Assembly (NCBI GenBank): GCA_964195945.1
Contig: CAXMRC010000082.1
Coordinates: 32,188-96,187 of the forward strand
DNA: 64,000 bases
Direction: 5' to 3'
Source of the DNA: JAAETI01 sp964195945
Lineage (GTDB): Bacteria; Actinomycetota; Acidimicrobiia; Spongiisociales; UBA5794
Shown: positions 43,859 through 52,065 of the stretch, piece by piece
Layout: each line of letters starts with the position of its first letter
How positions within the stretch are numbered: position 1 is the stretch's first letter
Notes under the pieces: generated by a model
The model's database searches: none
Told to the model about the DNA's origin: nothing
Seen by the model: the letters and a program-made list of their open reading frames with translations, nothing else
Position numbers and translations under genes: made by a program

Positions 43859-45067
43859 ATGACCGCCACCAGATCTGGGTATACCTCCGCGGATTCGGAC
43901 CCAACCCGTCTCGTGTCGTGGCGTGCGGTTGTGCCCGCGTTCATCGCCACAACGGCGGGAATGATGCCCGGGTTCCTTATCGCAGGGTTCGCCATCCAGA
44001 TCCGCGCCGACATCGGCCTGACCCTCACCGCTCTTGGCGCCCTAATCGGTGTCTTTTTTGGCACTGCGGCGGTGGTATCCCCAGCCATGGGGCGGCTCAG
44101 CGAAAGGATCGGATGGGCCAACGCTCTGCGACTCGCCACGATCCTGACGACCATCACCCTCGCAGGCGTTGGTTGGCTGGCCGACACGACAGCGGTTATC
44201 GCTGTGTTCTTCGTTGCGGGTGGTGTCGCTAGTTCGCTTGGCCAAATCGCATCCAATCTCGCAGTCGCCCGTTGTGTTGCGCCCAGTCGCCAGGGACTGG
44301 TGTTTGGTCTCCGTCACGCCTCGGTCCCCGCGGCCGCATTTCTTGCGGGAATTGCGGTACCCACGATCGCACTGGCCGTCGGTTGGCGGTGGGGGTTTCG
44401 CGGGGCCGTTCTGCTTGCTGTGATTGCTGCGGTCTCAATCCCACGGCACGAGGCGCGATTCGTCATCAACCCTCCCCCGCCACCGGATGCGGGGGCGACC
44501 GGCAGACCAGCAACACCGATGCGTCTCTTGGTCCTGCTCGCCATCGCCGTAGGACTCGGAACCGGTGGTGTCGACACAGTGGCTGCCTTCATTGTGAGCT
44601 ACTCGGTAGAGGTCGGCGTTGGTGAACACACCGCAGGACTGGTGCTAGCAGTTGGAAGCCTCGCCGGTGTCATCGCTCGGGTGGTCGCCGGATGGCTTAT
44701 AGACCGAATTCAACATGCGGATCTGACCGCGGTCGCCGCGATGATCACCACCGGTGCAGCCGGGGTGACGCTACTGAATCTCGGGGGCGGCCCCGGCTTC
44801 TACATCGGCGCAATGCTAGCGTTCGGTGCTGGTTGGGGGTGGGCAGGGCTATTCACCTTTTCTGTGGTCAAGGACAACCCTGCGGCACCCGCGGCCGCGT
44901 CGGGAGTCACCCAGACCGGCAAGTACATCGGTGCCGCGCTGGGGGCGCCAATCTTCGGCATGATCGCGGATAGAGTCTCGTTCACGGCGGCGTGGTGGTT
45001 CACCACGACGGTGCTGCTGACCGCTGCCGGCCTGATCCTTTATGTCCGCAAACAAAGACCACAATGA
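43859..45067 (+). CDS. Major facilitator superfamily transporter
   Basis: About 402 residues with about twelve hydrophobic segments. The first loop GRLSERIGWANALRLATI and the second-half GWLIDRIQHADL are MFS A-motif variants, and the start VVPAFIATTAGMMPGFLIAGFAIQIRADIGL is typical of MFS helix I. The substrate is unknown. The PHP gene overlaps its stop. Confidence 0.88.
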   Translation: MTATRSGYTSADSDPTRLVSWRAVVPAFIATTAGMMPGFLIAGFAIQIRADIGLTLTALGALIGVFFGTAAVVSPAMGRLSERIGWANALRLATILTTITLAGVGWLADTTAVIAVFFVAGGVASSLGQIASNLAVARCVAPSRQGLVFGLRHASVPAAAFLAGIAVPTIALAVGWRWGFRGAVLLAVIAAVSIPRHEARFVINPPPPPDAGATGRPATPMRLLVLLAIAVGLGTGGVDTVAAFIVSYSVEVGVGEHTAGLVLAVGSLAGVIARVVAGWLIDRIQHADLTAVAAMITTGAAGVTLLNLGGGPGFYIGAMLAFGAGWGWAGLFTFSVVKDNPAAPAAASGVTQTGKYIGAALGAPIFGMIADRVSFTAAWWFTTTVLLTAAGLILYVRKQRPQ

Positions 45068-45960
45068 GCGACTACCACCTACACCTCCACCCGCATCACC
45101 CGACGCCTGATGCTCCGCCTCCCGGGGTCTATCCACCGGGATACATCGATCGCTATGTCGAACTCGGGCTGGAACGCGGATGCACGGAGATTGGCTTCAC
45201 CGAGCACCTTTACCGATGTGTCGAGTCCGAACCCATCCTGGGTCGGTGGTGGGAGACAGACCCGAACCCGGTCTTGGCCGCCGAGATCGAAGAGATTGTT
45301 CGACTCGAGAGGAACCTGTCCCTCGCCCGCTACGTCGATGTTGTGTTGGATGCAAAAGATCGCGGCCTCCCCGTCAAGCTAGGTCTCGAAGTCGACTTTC
45401 AGCCGGGGACCGAAGACAAGATCATCGCCCTGTTGTCCCAATACCCGTTTGACTACCTCATCGGCTCGGTGCACTGGGTGGGGGCTTGGTGGCCAGATCG
45501 TAAGTGGGGACTCAAGGAATATGAACGACTCGGCGATCGGCCCGCTTACGAGAAGTACTTTGCGGCCGAGACTGAGCTCGCAGCCTCAGGTCTTGTAGAT
45601 GTCCTCGCCCATGCGGACTTCGTCAAGCGAACCGGCGGCAAGCCATACCACCCGCCGCTCGACCTCTACGAGTCGGTAGTCAACGCCGCGGCGGCAAGCG
45701 GAACTGCAGTGGAGGTGTCCAGTGCTGGTCTCCGCCAGGCTCCGCAGGAGATCTACCCGGCACCAGCGTTTCTGGAGATGTTCAACAAGGCCGATGTTCC
45801 CATCACCCTCGCCTCCGATGCCCATCGACCTGAGGACACCGCATGGGGGTTTGGCGAGGCTATTGCGGCCGCTCGTCACGCCGGCTACACCCATCATCTC
45901 CAATTCGATTCGAAAAAGAGAATCTATGTCCCCCTGCCAGATACGGGAGCACCATCTTGA
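45064..45960 (+). CDS. PHP-domain phosphatase, histidinol-phosphatase-like
   Basis: About 298 residues. Metal ligands in DYHLHLHPHH, GFTEHLYR, VDFQPGTED, SVHWVGAWW, VLAHADFVKR and LASDAHRPED fit the PHP/HisK type. Such enzymes remove phosphate from histidinol phosphate or other phosphoesters. In this operon a sugar phosphate or phosphorylated acid is plausible. ATG 45064 overlaps the MFS stop. LLM gene follows with TTGA overlap. Confidence 0.88.
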   Translation: MSDYHLHLHPHHPTPDAPPPGVYPPGYIDRYVELGLERGCTEIGFTEHLYRCVESEPILGRWWETDPNPVLAAEIEEIVRLERNLSLARYVDVVLDAKDRGLPVKLGLEVDFQPGTEDKIIALLSQYPFDYLIGSVHWVGAWWPDRKWGLKEYERLGDRPAYEKYFAAETELAASGLVDVLAHADFVKRTGGKPYHPPLDLYESVVNAAAASGTAVEVSSAGLRQAPQEIYPAPAFLEMFNKADVPITLASDAHRPEDTAWGFGEAIAAARHAGYTHHLQFDSKKRIYVPLPDTGAPS

Positions 45961-46793
45961 GAGTGTCATTCAAAACCAGGCCGCAGCACACCGAGTGGGC
46001 CTCCCTACGCGACTTCTGGATTGAGGCCGACCAGATTGAGCTCTACTCCTCCGGCTGGACCTTCGACCACTTCTACCCCATTTTCAGCGACCCGACCGGA
46101 CCCTGCTTCGAAGGGTGGACGATGCTGTCATATCTGGCTGCGGTCACCAAGCGAATCCGACTTGGTGTCCTGGTAACCGGCAACACCCACCGTCATCCCG
46201 CGGTGCTCGCCAACATGGCGGCAACTGTCGACATCGCCTCCGGCGGGAGACTCGAACTCGGCCTTGGCGCCGGGTGGAGCGAAGAGGAGCACGCTGCGTA
46301 TGGCATCCCGCTGCCCGGCTGGGGCGAGCGATTTGACCGGCTCGAGGAGGCCTGTGCGGTAATCGATGGGCTGCTCACTCAAGAGTGGTTCGACTTCGAC
46401 GGAACCCACTATCAGGTGACCAATGCCAGGTGCGAACCCAAGCCGCTGCAGACGCCCCGCCCTCCGATCATCATCGGCGGCAAGGGCGAGAAACGAACGC
46501 TGCGCATTGCAGCCCGTTGGGCCGACGAGTGGAACTTTCCGTTTGGCGAGCCAAGCGAACTGGAACACCTCATCGGTGTTCTGCATCAGCATTGCGCAGA
46601 CATCGGGCGCGATCCCGCTGAGATTTCGATATCCGTCAAAGCGGAGGCAGACATAGCCCCTGGGGCCTTCGCCGAGATGACCGCCGCCTATCGAGCCGCC
46701 GGCGCCCAACACATAATTGCCCATTTCCCGGCACCGCACGACCCCGCTGATCTCGGCGCATTTGCCGAGCATCTAGCCCCGGTAGTTGCCTAG
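45957..46793 (+). CDS. LLM-class F420-dependent oxidoreductase
   Basis: About 278 residues of a luciferase-like TIM barrel. VSFKTRPQHTEWASLRDFWIEADQI, GWTFDHFYP, RIRLGVLVTGNTHRHPAVLANMAATVDIASGGRLELGLGAGWSEEEH and PPIIIGGKGEKRTLRIAARWADEWN are family signatures. The H of FDH near residue 35-40 and the GAGWSEEEH loop suggest F420 use. I chose TTG 45957, which overlaps the PHP stop; GTG 45963 is possible. Confidence 0.85.
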   Translation: MRVSFKTRPQHTEWASLRDFWIEADQIELYSSGWTFDHFYPIFSDPTGPCFEGWTMLSYLAAVTKRIRLGVLVTGNTHRHPAVLANMAATVDIASGGRLELGLGAGWSEEEHAAYGIPLPGWGERFDRLEEACAVIDGLLTQEWFDFDGTHYQVTNARCEPKPLQTPRPPIIIGGKGEKRTLRIAARWADEWNFPFGEPSELEHLIGVLHQHCADIGRDPAEISISVKAEADIAPGAFAEMTAAYRAAGAQHIIAHFPAPHDPADLGAFAEHLAPVVA

Positions 46794-46857
46794 ATCGCCG
46801 GCCAGCCGGATGCGGCGAACCGCGGGGCGGCCAGCCTCAAGTGAGAAGTGGGTTCGG

Positions 46858-47340
46858 CTAGAGGTTCGGCTCGCCCTCGTCGAACCACCAGCGGTCAACA
46901 TCGGCCGCCCGCACCGGGTCGGCGTCTGCGATGACGTCTCGGATCCCAGTGCGCGGTGGCGAAAAGATGTCGATCAGCCGGCACGATTTGTCGAGCGTGC
47001 GCCCCGCATGGGGTACGTTCGACGGAAAGTGGATGACATCTCCCGCCTTCACATGGTGGGTAAGCCCGCCGATCGTGATCTCCATCTCACCGTCACGGAC
47101 AATGCTGATCTGTTCCTCGGGATGGACATGGGCAGGAAAACCGCTGCCGGGAGGGAACGAGACAAAGTTCAACGACATATTCTCCGCAAAAAGTGGCCGG
47201 AAGAATAGACCCTCGGCGATCTCATAGCTGGCGAGGTCATCAATGGGAGTAACCGAGCCGCCACCCATGTCACCAGGACCACTCAGAGCGAAATACGACT
47301 CCGCATCCGGGTCCGGATCCTGGGGGCCTATCGTCGCCAT
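46858..47340 (-). CDS. Cupin-domain protein co-oriented with the dikinase-like gene
   Basis: About 160 residues. Cupin motif 1 FPAHVHPEEQISIVRDGEMEITIGG and motif 2 VIHFPSNVPHAG contain His/Glu ligands. The N- and C-terminal extensions (about 50 and 40 residues) are longer than in the minimal cupins. Its start overlaps the end of the dikinase-like gene by one base. Function unknown. Confidence 0.8.
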   Translation of the reverse strand: MATIGPQDPDPDAESYFALSGPGDMGGGSVTPIDDLASYEIAEGLFFRPLFAENMSLNFVSFPPGSGFPAHVHPEEQISIVRDGEMEITIGGLTHHVKAGDVIHFPSNVPHAGRTLDKSCRLIDIFSPPRTGIRDVIADADPVRAADVDRWWFDEGEPNL

Positions 47341-49490
47341 CAGGCGCGGCCGGCAGCGGCCTCTTCCTCCCTGGTACGTCCGGCCAACAAGATGAGGTCC
47401 TCATGCAACTCGAACCAGATGTTGTGAAAACTGTCGATCCGGGGTGAAGCCAGATAGGCGGTGTCGCCGCCGGCGACTTGGGCAGCCGCCCGATCGAGAC
47501 GTGCCACATATCGACTGAGCCGGGCCAGCCCTAAGGACTGAGTGCCGAGCCACTCCACCGCTTCGGCGTGCATCGCGGTGAACTCGGCAAGCACCGCAAA
47601 GTCGTGGGCTTCATCGGAGTGATCGTTGAGAACTTGCTGTCCGTCGACCTCACGCATCTGCCAATCGGTCATGATCGCTTTCATCCGGTGGTCGAGTGGC
47701 AGCAGATCATCGAGCGCCCCGGTGGCATTCTCCGTACCCCATTGCTCCCGGCCCGATGAGATACCCTCGGCGCCGACCGCCTTGCCGTCGTCTGATAGCT
47801 GGAACATGCCGGCAAGGGCGCTCCCCCCGATCAGCAACGCCAGTCCATTGGCAACAAGATCATCGAGAAGACCGCTCACCTGGTCCGGTGTCGTCATGAG
47901 AATCGGGGCTAGATCGTTAGGAGTCACGAACCCCTTGATAAGCATGACATGGATCAGATCCTCGCGACTGACCTCAGCAGCGACTCCGTCATCGTTCACG
48001 GCTCCATCTCCCTTCTCAACACTTTCGGACGACCCGATCTCGATCCCGAGTTCAACTGCCCACGCCAACAGCTTGGTGGCCTCAGGGACGATCTCAGCAC
48101 TGCTAGAGACCGCTCCCTCCAACACCTCGCCGGTGCCGCCGTCGATGGTGAGCACGTCGCCTGAGGAGTAGCTGGTACTCCCGATCGTCACGGTGTCACC
48201 TGCAACCTGCACCGCAGTGGCGCCAACCACCGCAGGAATCCCCCACCCGCGGGCCACCACGGCCGCGTGACTGGCAAGCCCGCCCGTCGACGTGAGAATG
48301 CCCGCCGCCTTCGCCATCCCGTGGACGTCGTTGGGCGACGTCTCGGTTCGGACCAGAAGCACCGTATTTCCGGCCTCCGCCATGGCGACCGCGGCCTCCG
48401 GTGTGGTGGCGATCTCGCCGGATGCCAGACCAGGGGAAGCACCGAGTCCAACCGCTACGACCGGGGCATCACCGTTGCGCTCCGCTGCTGCCAGTGGTGG
48501 ATCGGCGAGGTGTCGAGCAACCCGCGCGACCGCCTCTGCCCTATCCAGCGGGAAATCTTGGTCCTCGGCCATTTCAACCGCGATACGAAGCGCCGCCTGT
48601 GGACTTCGCTTCCCGATCCGGGTTTGCAACATCCAGAGCTTGCCTTGTTCGATGGTGAATTCGATATCGCACACATCGGCGTAGTAGTTCTCCAAGATGC
48701 TGGAATAGGTGCGGAGCTCGGCCCCTAGCTTCGGCATGCGCTCGTCAAGGACCGCGACCGGCTCAGTCTGATGAGTTCCCGCCACCACATCTTCGCCCTG
48801 GGCATTGAACATCACATCGCCGTACGGATTGGCTTCACCAGTGGCAGGGTTCCTGGTGAAGAGCACGCCCGTTGCGGAATCCTCACCGAGATTGCCAAAG
48901 ACCATGGTCTGGACAATGACCGCCGTGCCCAGGTCGTCGGATATGCCTTCGCGGGCGCGGTAGCTCTGCGCGCGCGGGCTATTCCAAGAGCGGAACACTG
49001 CCTCAACGGCCCCCCGTAGCTGTGCTGCGGGGTCCTCCGGAGCGCTTTCGCCGACGATGTCGTCGTAGCTTTCGAGCAAGCGAGTTCGGCACGCCTGCAC
49101 AAAGCCGCCATTGCCGCGGAGCTCTCTCAGCCCTTGGGCGGTCTCGGTATTGAGACCCAGATTGAGAATCGTATCCATCATCCCCGGCATGGAAATCGGA
49201 GCCCCGGAGCGAACGCTTACGAGCAGCGGATTACTGGGATCGCCAAATCCCTTGCCGACTTCTTCTTCCAGCTGCTCTATATGTTCACGAATCTCGGCGT
49301 CTAGACCGTATGGCCATCCGTTGGCGAGGTATTGACGACAGGCCGCAGTCGAGATCGCAAAGCCGGGAGGCACGGGCAACCCGAGCTCGTTGGTCATAAC
49401 CCCGAGGTTTGCTGCTTTGCCCCCAATCAGGGAGGCAACTTCCGGCAGGGGCAGCCCATGCGAGTAGTTGAAGGCGAAAACGTACGTCAC
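47340..49490 (-). CDS. Dikinase-like protein: ATP-grasp and phospho-His domains without the PEP barrel
   Basis: About 716 residues. Residues 1-310 are a PPDK/PEP-synthase ATP-grasp (SLIGGKAANLGVMTNELGLPVPPGF, VSVRSGAPISMPGMMDTILNLG, IEFTIEQGKLWMLQTRIGKRS). Residues 345-460 are the swivelling phospho-His domain with the catalytic His408 in STGGLASHAAVVARG. After residue 460, where pyruvate phosphate dikinase has a 350-residue PEP/pyruvate barrel, there is a winged-helix-like part (about 495-570, LIHVMLIKGFVTPNDLAPIL) and a helical end with SFHNIWFELHEDLILLAGR. It may transfer phosphate from ATP to a different acceptor. GTG start with GGAG upstream; the operator at 49502 overlaps its leader. 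Confidence 0.85.
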   Translation of the reverse strand: MTYVFAFNYSHGLPLPEVASLIGGKAANLGVMTNELGLPVPPGFAISTAACRQYLANGWPYGLDAEIREHIEQLEEEVGKGFGDPSNPLLVSVRSGAPISMPGMMDTILNLGLNTETAQGLRELRGNGGFVQACRTRLLESYDDIVGESAPEDPAAQLRGAVEAVFRSWNSPRAQSYRAREGISDDLGTAVIVQTMVFGNLGEDSATGVLFTRNPATGEANPYGDVMFNAQGEDVVAGTHQTEPVAVLDERMPKLGAELRTYSSILENYYADVCDIEFTIEQGKLWMLQTRIGKRSPQAALRIAVEMAEDQDFPLDRAEAVARVARHLADPPLAAAERNGDAPVVAVGLGASPGLASGEIATTPEAAVAMAEAGNTVLLVRTETSPNDVHGMAKAAGILTSTGGLASHAAVVARGWGIPAVVGATAVQVAGDTVTIGSTSYSSGDVLTIDGGTGEVLEGAVSSSAEIVPEATKLLAWAVELGIEIGSSESVEKGDGAVNDDGVAAEVSREDLIHVMLIKGFVTPNDLAPILMTTPDQVSGLLDDLVANGLALLIGGSALAGMFQLSDDGKAVGAEGISSGREQWGTENATGALDDLLPLDHRMKAIMTDWQMREVDGQQVLNDHSDEAHDFAVLAEFTAMHAEAVEWLGTQSLGLARLSRYVARLDRAAAQVAGGDTAYLASPRIDSFHNIWFELHEDLILLAGRTREEEAAAGRA

Positions 49491-49501
49491 GGTCTCTCCA
49501 T

Positions 49502-49519
49502 CCTCGATAATCGATTATA
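49502..49519. promoter_or_regulatory. Operator (site D of the six-site regulon)
   Basis: CCTCGATAATCGATTATA contains the perfect 12-bp palindrome ATAATCGATTAT. It ends only 12 bp before the dikinase-like gene start (GTG 49490), so bound protein would block its leader or transcription start. Confidence 0.8.
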
Positions 49520-49600
49520 TGAGAATACGGCTTCCGGTGCCTCTGGTCAACCTGCGGCCTGACTCTCGAACACAACATCCAGCCGCGCCCACGAAGCGGC

Positions 49601-50113
49601 TCACACGCCACCTCTCTGGGCGATCATCGCCACCACTTCTGCGGTTCGCACCGGTAACGCCTCATGGATCTGAGAGAAGACATCGCGGAAGAATTCGTCG
49701 CTCTGGTGATGAGGATCGGCGATCTCGCCACCCTCCCCTGCCCACAACACAGTCTTGGCGACTGCGTCTGGCGACGTTTCTGAAACTGCGATGAGCTGGT
49801 CGTTGTCCATGCCGTAGACCCGATCAGCCTCATCAAGAGCCGCCTTAGTCAACAATGTGGCCTTGTGGCCGGTCAGATCGAGCTCCAAGTCGGCGGCAAT
49901 GGCTATCCCCCGAACCGAGGCGGGGTGACCCTCTGGAGCTGAAGTACCCGCCGAGGCAATCGCAACGCCCGCCGTTCTGAGACCCGCTACCGCGACACCG
50001 AGACGGTCCGCAACAGCATCTCGCAGCATGACCTCAGCAAGCGGCGACCGACCAATGTTGCCGGCGCACAGGATCAGAACCCTCACCGCTGTGTCTCGCT
50101 TCACGGCAATCAC
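49601..50113 (-). CDS. Low-molecular-weight protein-tyrosine-phosphatase-like protein
   Basis: About 170 residues. Phosphate loop LCAGNIGRSPLAEV (C-x5-R), later AADLELDLTGHKATLLT and VYGMDNDQL, and the acid DPHHQSDEFFRDVFSQI fit LMW phosphatases and not arsenate reductases. It ends the leftward operon, coupled to the alcohol dehydrogenase by GTGA. A dephosphorylating role for a pathway intermediate or a regulatory protein is possible. Confidence 0.83.
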   Translation of the reverse strand: MIAVKRDTAVRVLILCAGNIGRSPLAEVMLRDAVADRLGVAVAGLRTAGVAIASAGTSAPEGHPASVRGIAIAADLELDLTGHKATLLTKAALDEADRVYGMDNDQLIAVSETSPDAVAKTVLWAGEGGEIADPHHQSDEFFRDVFSQIHEALPVRTAEVVAMIAQRGGV

Positions 50114-51153
50114 GGCTCGACAATCACCTTCATCGCGCCATCCTTGCGCTCGTTGAAAGTGCTCAACGCGTCGGCAAAGTCGTCGAGGCTAAATCGGTGC
50201 GTGACCAGGTCCTTCGCCCGAATCCGGCCATCGGCGACCAGGGGAAGAACATGACGCATCTCTCCAGCGCTGGCCCGAACGCCTACAAGCTCCTTCTCAT
50301 AGAGCACCAACTCTTGGAAATTGAGATCGACCCCACCGACCGGAATACCAACGGCAGCCATCCGACCGCCCTTCCGCAGAGCTGTAATCCCCCACGTGAA
50401 CGTTTCAGCAACACCGGCGCAATCCAAGATGACATCCGCACCCAAGCCTCCGGTGGCCTCCCTGATCGCGGCGATAGGTTCAGTCTTGGTGAAGTCGATG
50501 GTCTCATTGCCCATCTCGGCAGCCAGCTCCAGACGTTGGCCCCTACCGACAACGATCACGCGGCCGGCACCACGGACCCGTGCCGCGTCTGCCGCCAGCA
50601 GACCGACGGGTCCCGGGCCGAAGACAACGACAGTATCGCCCGGCTGGTTGCCGCCACGATTGGCGGTGTGGAGTGCGATCGAGGAGGGATCGACAACGGC
50701 TCCGGTTGCGTAATCCATATCGTCTGGCAACCGAAAGATCGACTTCACCCCGTGCAATACGTACTCGGCATAACAGCCTTGATAGTTGTGACCGTATTGG
50801 CGATGCACATCCATGTTGCCGTAGTTCTCACAGAGGTTGTAGCGGCCTTCGACACACTTCTGACAGAATCCGCAGGCGTCATGCGACGTGCCACAGACAC
50901 GATCACCGACCGACCACCCCAGTGCGGCCGCACCTTCGCTCACCTCGACCAGGTCACCTGCCCATTCGTGGCCAGGCGTGAATGGATAGCCGGGCGGCCA
51001 AAACCCCGGATAGTCTCCGGCGATGAGATGGGCATCGGTGCCACAGATCGAAACTGCGCGAACCCTGGCCACGACCTCGTTTTCACCCGCTACCGGCATG
51101 GGCAACTCTTCGATTGCAAACGTGTTTGGCTCTGAAACGACCAGGGCTTTCAT
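50110..51153 (-). CDS. Zinc-dependent alcohol dehydrogenase, MDR family
   Basis: About 347 residues. Catalytic zinc ligands in SICGTDAH and TPGHEWAG, a structural zinc loop CGFCQKCVEGRYNLC with four Cys, nucleotide motif GPGPVGLLAADAARVRGAGRVIVV and VPLVADGRI-like C-terminus. It resembles sorbitol/threonine dehydrogenase-type enzymes and likely oxidises a secondary alcohol. It is second to last in the leftward operon. Confidence 0.92.
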   Translation of the reverse strand: MKALVVSEPNTFAIEELPMPVAGENEVVARVRAVSICGTDAHLIAGDYPGFWPPGYPFTPGHEWAGDLVEVSEGAAALGWSVGDRVCGTSHDACGFCQKCVEGRYNLCENYGNMDVHRQYGHNYQGCYAEYVLHGVKSIFRLPDDMDYATGAVVDPSSIALHTANRGGNQPGDTVVVFGPGPVGLLAADAARVRGAGRVIVVGRGQRLELAAEMGNETIDFTKTEPIAAIREATGGLGADVILDCAGVAETFTWGITALRKGGRMAAVGIPVGGVDLNFQELVLYEKELVGVRASAGEMRHVLPLVADGRIRAKDLVTHRFSLDDFADALSTFNERKDGAMKVIVEP

Positions 51154-51174
51154 TGTTTCTCCGGTGATTGCTAG

Positions 51175-52065
51175 CTAGATCATCGCAAGAGGATCGACCA
51201 TCGATCCTGTCGCACCGTTGATCTTCAAAGGCAGCATCACAAACAGGAATTCATATACCTTGTCGCGTGCGATCTCTTCGAGATAGATACTCTCGAGGAG
51301 ATAGATGCCATTCTCGATCAGAAGCTTGGTATGCACCGGCTGTGGATTGGCCGGAGAGCCGCGGTCCGGTGTCGGCATGACCTCATACGTCTCGGTGTCG
51401 GTGCCCGTTGCCACCACACCGCTCTCCAACAGCCACTCAGCAGCGGACAGATTCGGACCGGCCGTTAGATGCTCATTCATCTTCTCACGATCCGGCCAGT
51501 ACTTGAGATAGCCGGTCCGGATGAGCACAACATCCCATGGCCGAATCTCAACACCTTGCGCTTCGGCAACGGCCTTCAGCTCATCGGCTCCCACCGGCTC
51601 GTGAGCCGGCAGAGCGTCGACGCCACGGTAGGTGGGCGGATCCAGCAGAACACCACGGGTGAAGAATGGTGGCAGCTTGGAGGCGTCACCAAAGTTCGGT
51701 CCATGATCGGTCATGTGGTCCTTGGTATTCCCACCGCCGTACCAATGGTTGTCCTCCCCGATGGTCATGTGTGCCAGCCCATCGATGTGAGCGCCGGAGT
51801 GAGAGCACGCCATCAAGTATTCGGCCATGTAGCCAAGATTGACCTCGTTGGGCGGTCCCCACGGCTCCACGTTGCCCGCGATGATGCCAGGCGGTGTCCG
51901 ATAGTTGAGGACCTGGAACGGTGGGTGGCCGGGGAACAGTGGCATACCGGTGAACCGGGGAACCGATAGCGAGTAGTTCTTGCCGGTCTTGACCATCTGG
52001 GCGGCTTCGACGACCTTCGCCGCCGGCATGTCACGGACAGGTCCGACTTCTTTTTCAGGATTCAT
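51175..52065 (-). CDS. Cyclase-family metal hydrolase (KynB-like)
   Basis: About 296 residues. HSGAHIDGLAHMTIG contains the metal motif HxGxHxDxxxH of the cyclase/kynurenine formamidase family, and YSLSVPRFTGMPLFPGHPPF and DTETYEVMPTPD are family-like. Known members open amide or lactam rings and formamides. ATG 52065 has GGAG upstream and overlaps the Mo subunit stop. It may act after the hydroxylase. Confidence 0.85.
   Translation of the reverse strand: MNPEKEVGPVRDMPAAKVVEAAQMVKTGKNYSLSVPRFTGMPLFPGHPPFQVLNYRTPPGIIAGNVEPWGPPNEVNLGYMAEYLMACSHSGAHIDGLAHMTIGEDNHWYGGGNTKDHMTDHGPNFGDASKLPPFFTRGVLLDPPTYRGVDALPAHEPVGADELKAVAEAQGVEIRPWDVVLIRTGYLKYWPDREKMNEHLTAGPNLSAAEWLLESGVVATGTDTETYEVMPTPDRGSPANPQPVHTKLLIENGIYLLESIYLEEIARDKVYEFLFVMLPLKINGATGSMVDPLAMI

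Noticed and set aside
46794..46857. Repeated GGCCAGCC bases after the LLM gene
   Set aside because: They are direct, not inverted, repeats and form no stem; no terminator can be claimed.
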